Positions 63,700 through 64,000 of a stretch of 64,000 bases of DNA are shown here, piece after piece. Below the pieces are notes generated by a model. That model saw nothing but the letters and a program-made list of their open reading frames with translations, was not told where the DNA came from and ran no database searches. A program made the position numbers and the translations under genes. Each line of letters starts with the position of its first letter. Position 1 is the first letter of the stretch. Location of the stretch: assembly GCA_037178625.1 (NCBI GenBank), contig CM074129.1, positions 620,001-684,000 on the forward strand. The letters are read 5' to 3'. Source of the stretch: Skeletonema tropicum. Its lineage: Eukaryota > Bacillariophyta > Thalassiosirophyceae > Thalassiosirales > Thalassiosiraceae.

Positions 63700-64000
63700 T
63701 GGGGGAGAAGGAGGCAAATGAAACGGCAGGCTACCAACATTGTGTACATCTCTTACGTGCTGCTGGCGTTCATCATTTACATTTTACACACGTGTCATTT
63801 ACATTTTACATTTTACCACCACCTACCCGCCCATTCGTGAGTGATACTTCCTTATGTACATACACGTCACGTAAACCGGCAATACCTTCACCAACTATCA
63901 TAGAAGATGTTTAGTGAAAGTATAATATAATCTATCTATCTACTCTGCAACCATTGTTGCAAAATCTACAGAGGAATTCGTAGGAAGAAAATACCATATC
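63700..64000. other. Right edge; upstream of bestrophin gene
   Basis: Duplicated TTTACATTTTACA phrases at about 63775-63815. The last ~60 bp (GCAACCATTGTTGCAAAATC then CAGAGGAATTCGTAG) match, inverted, the TTGCAA-rich repeat at 28.8 kb and may be the start of another copy. Confidence 0.4.

Overview
The window looks like nuclear DNA of a diatom, most likely a centric species of the Thalassiosirales type; the exact species cannot be read from the sequence. The reasons are: short spliceosomal introns (76-142 bp, GTGAGT/GTAAGT donors) in otherwise intron-poor genes; Ser/Asn/Gln-rich protein tails; a silaffin-like secreted Lys/Ser and Pro-Thr protein with a Cys-rich diatom wall domain; MYND/SEL1 and ankyrin expansions; and a K+ channel whose exon carries a phenylalanine-type plastid signal (SSAFAP).

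Layout. 0.4-1.4 kb: a METTL-type methyltransferase. 1.7-3.3 kb: a small-protein module with gene A (+) facing a broken gene B (-). 3.9-6.6 kb: dispersed repeats and a TIR transposon carrying a decayed zinc-cysteine gene. 6.9-7.4 kb: an intact B gene, followed by a tRNA-like SINE head. 8.2-9.1 kb: a charged coiled-coil protein with a paralogue at 61 kb. 11.2-13.6 kb: glutamine:fructose-6-phosphate aminotransferase (3 exons). 14.3-14.8 kb: a foldback MITE. 15.4-16.7, 23.8-25.1 and 40.8-41.9 kb: three paralogous CaMK-type kinases. 18-19 and 30-33 kb: MYND/SEL1 genes, all broken. 20-21.4 kb: K+ channel. 21.5-23.3 kb: MYND/Mss51-like protein. 25.5-27 kb: ankyrin protein. 28.6-29.5 kb: MITE island. 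33.7-34.6 kb: silaffin-like protein. 34.8-36 kb: pseudogene and foldback element. 36.2 kb: intact B gene. 43.4-49.9 kb: cobalamin-dependent methionine synthase with a duplicated homocysteine/folate half. 50-54 kb: a STAND-like ATPase. 54.1-55.2 kb: two clusters of a 14-bp palindrome. 56.9-58 kb: an inverted copy of the A/B module, then a truncated B gene, another foldback MITE and a TA-flanked MITE. 62.5-63.7 kb: a bestrophin-like channel.

Metabolic links are loose. GFAT feeds the UDP-GlcNAc pool (chitin, glycans), MetH supplies methionine/AdoMet used by methyltransferases, and the silaffin-like protein and K+ channel point to wall and plastid functions. The most unusual observations are the internal 2.08-kb near-identical duplication inside methionine synthase, the 55-kb-spaced inverted A/B modules with a shared upstream element, and the palindrome clusters. 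Many listed reading frames start at GTG or TTG; I moved starts to ATG wherever the gene is real and an ATG exists. Exon joins were made by eye from splice consensus and reading phase, without transcript data.
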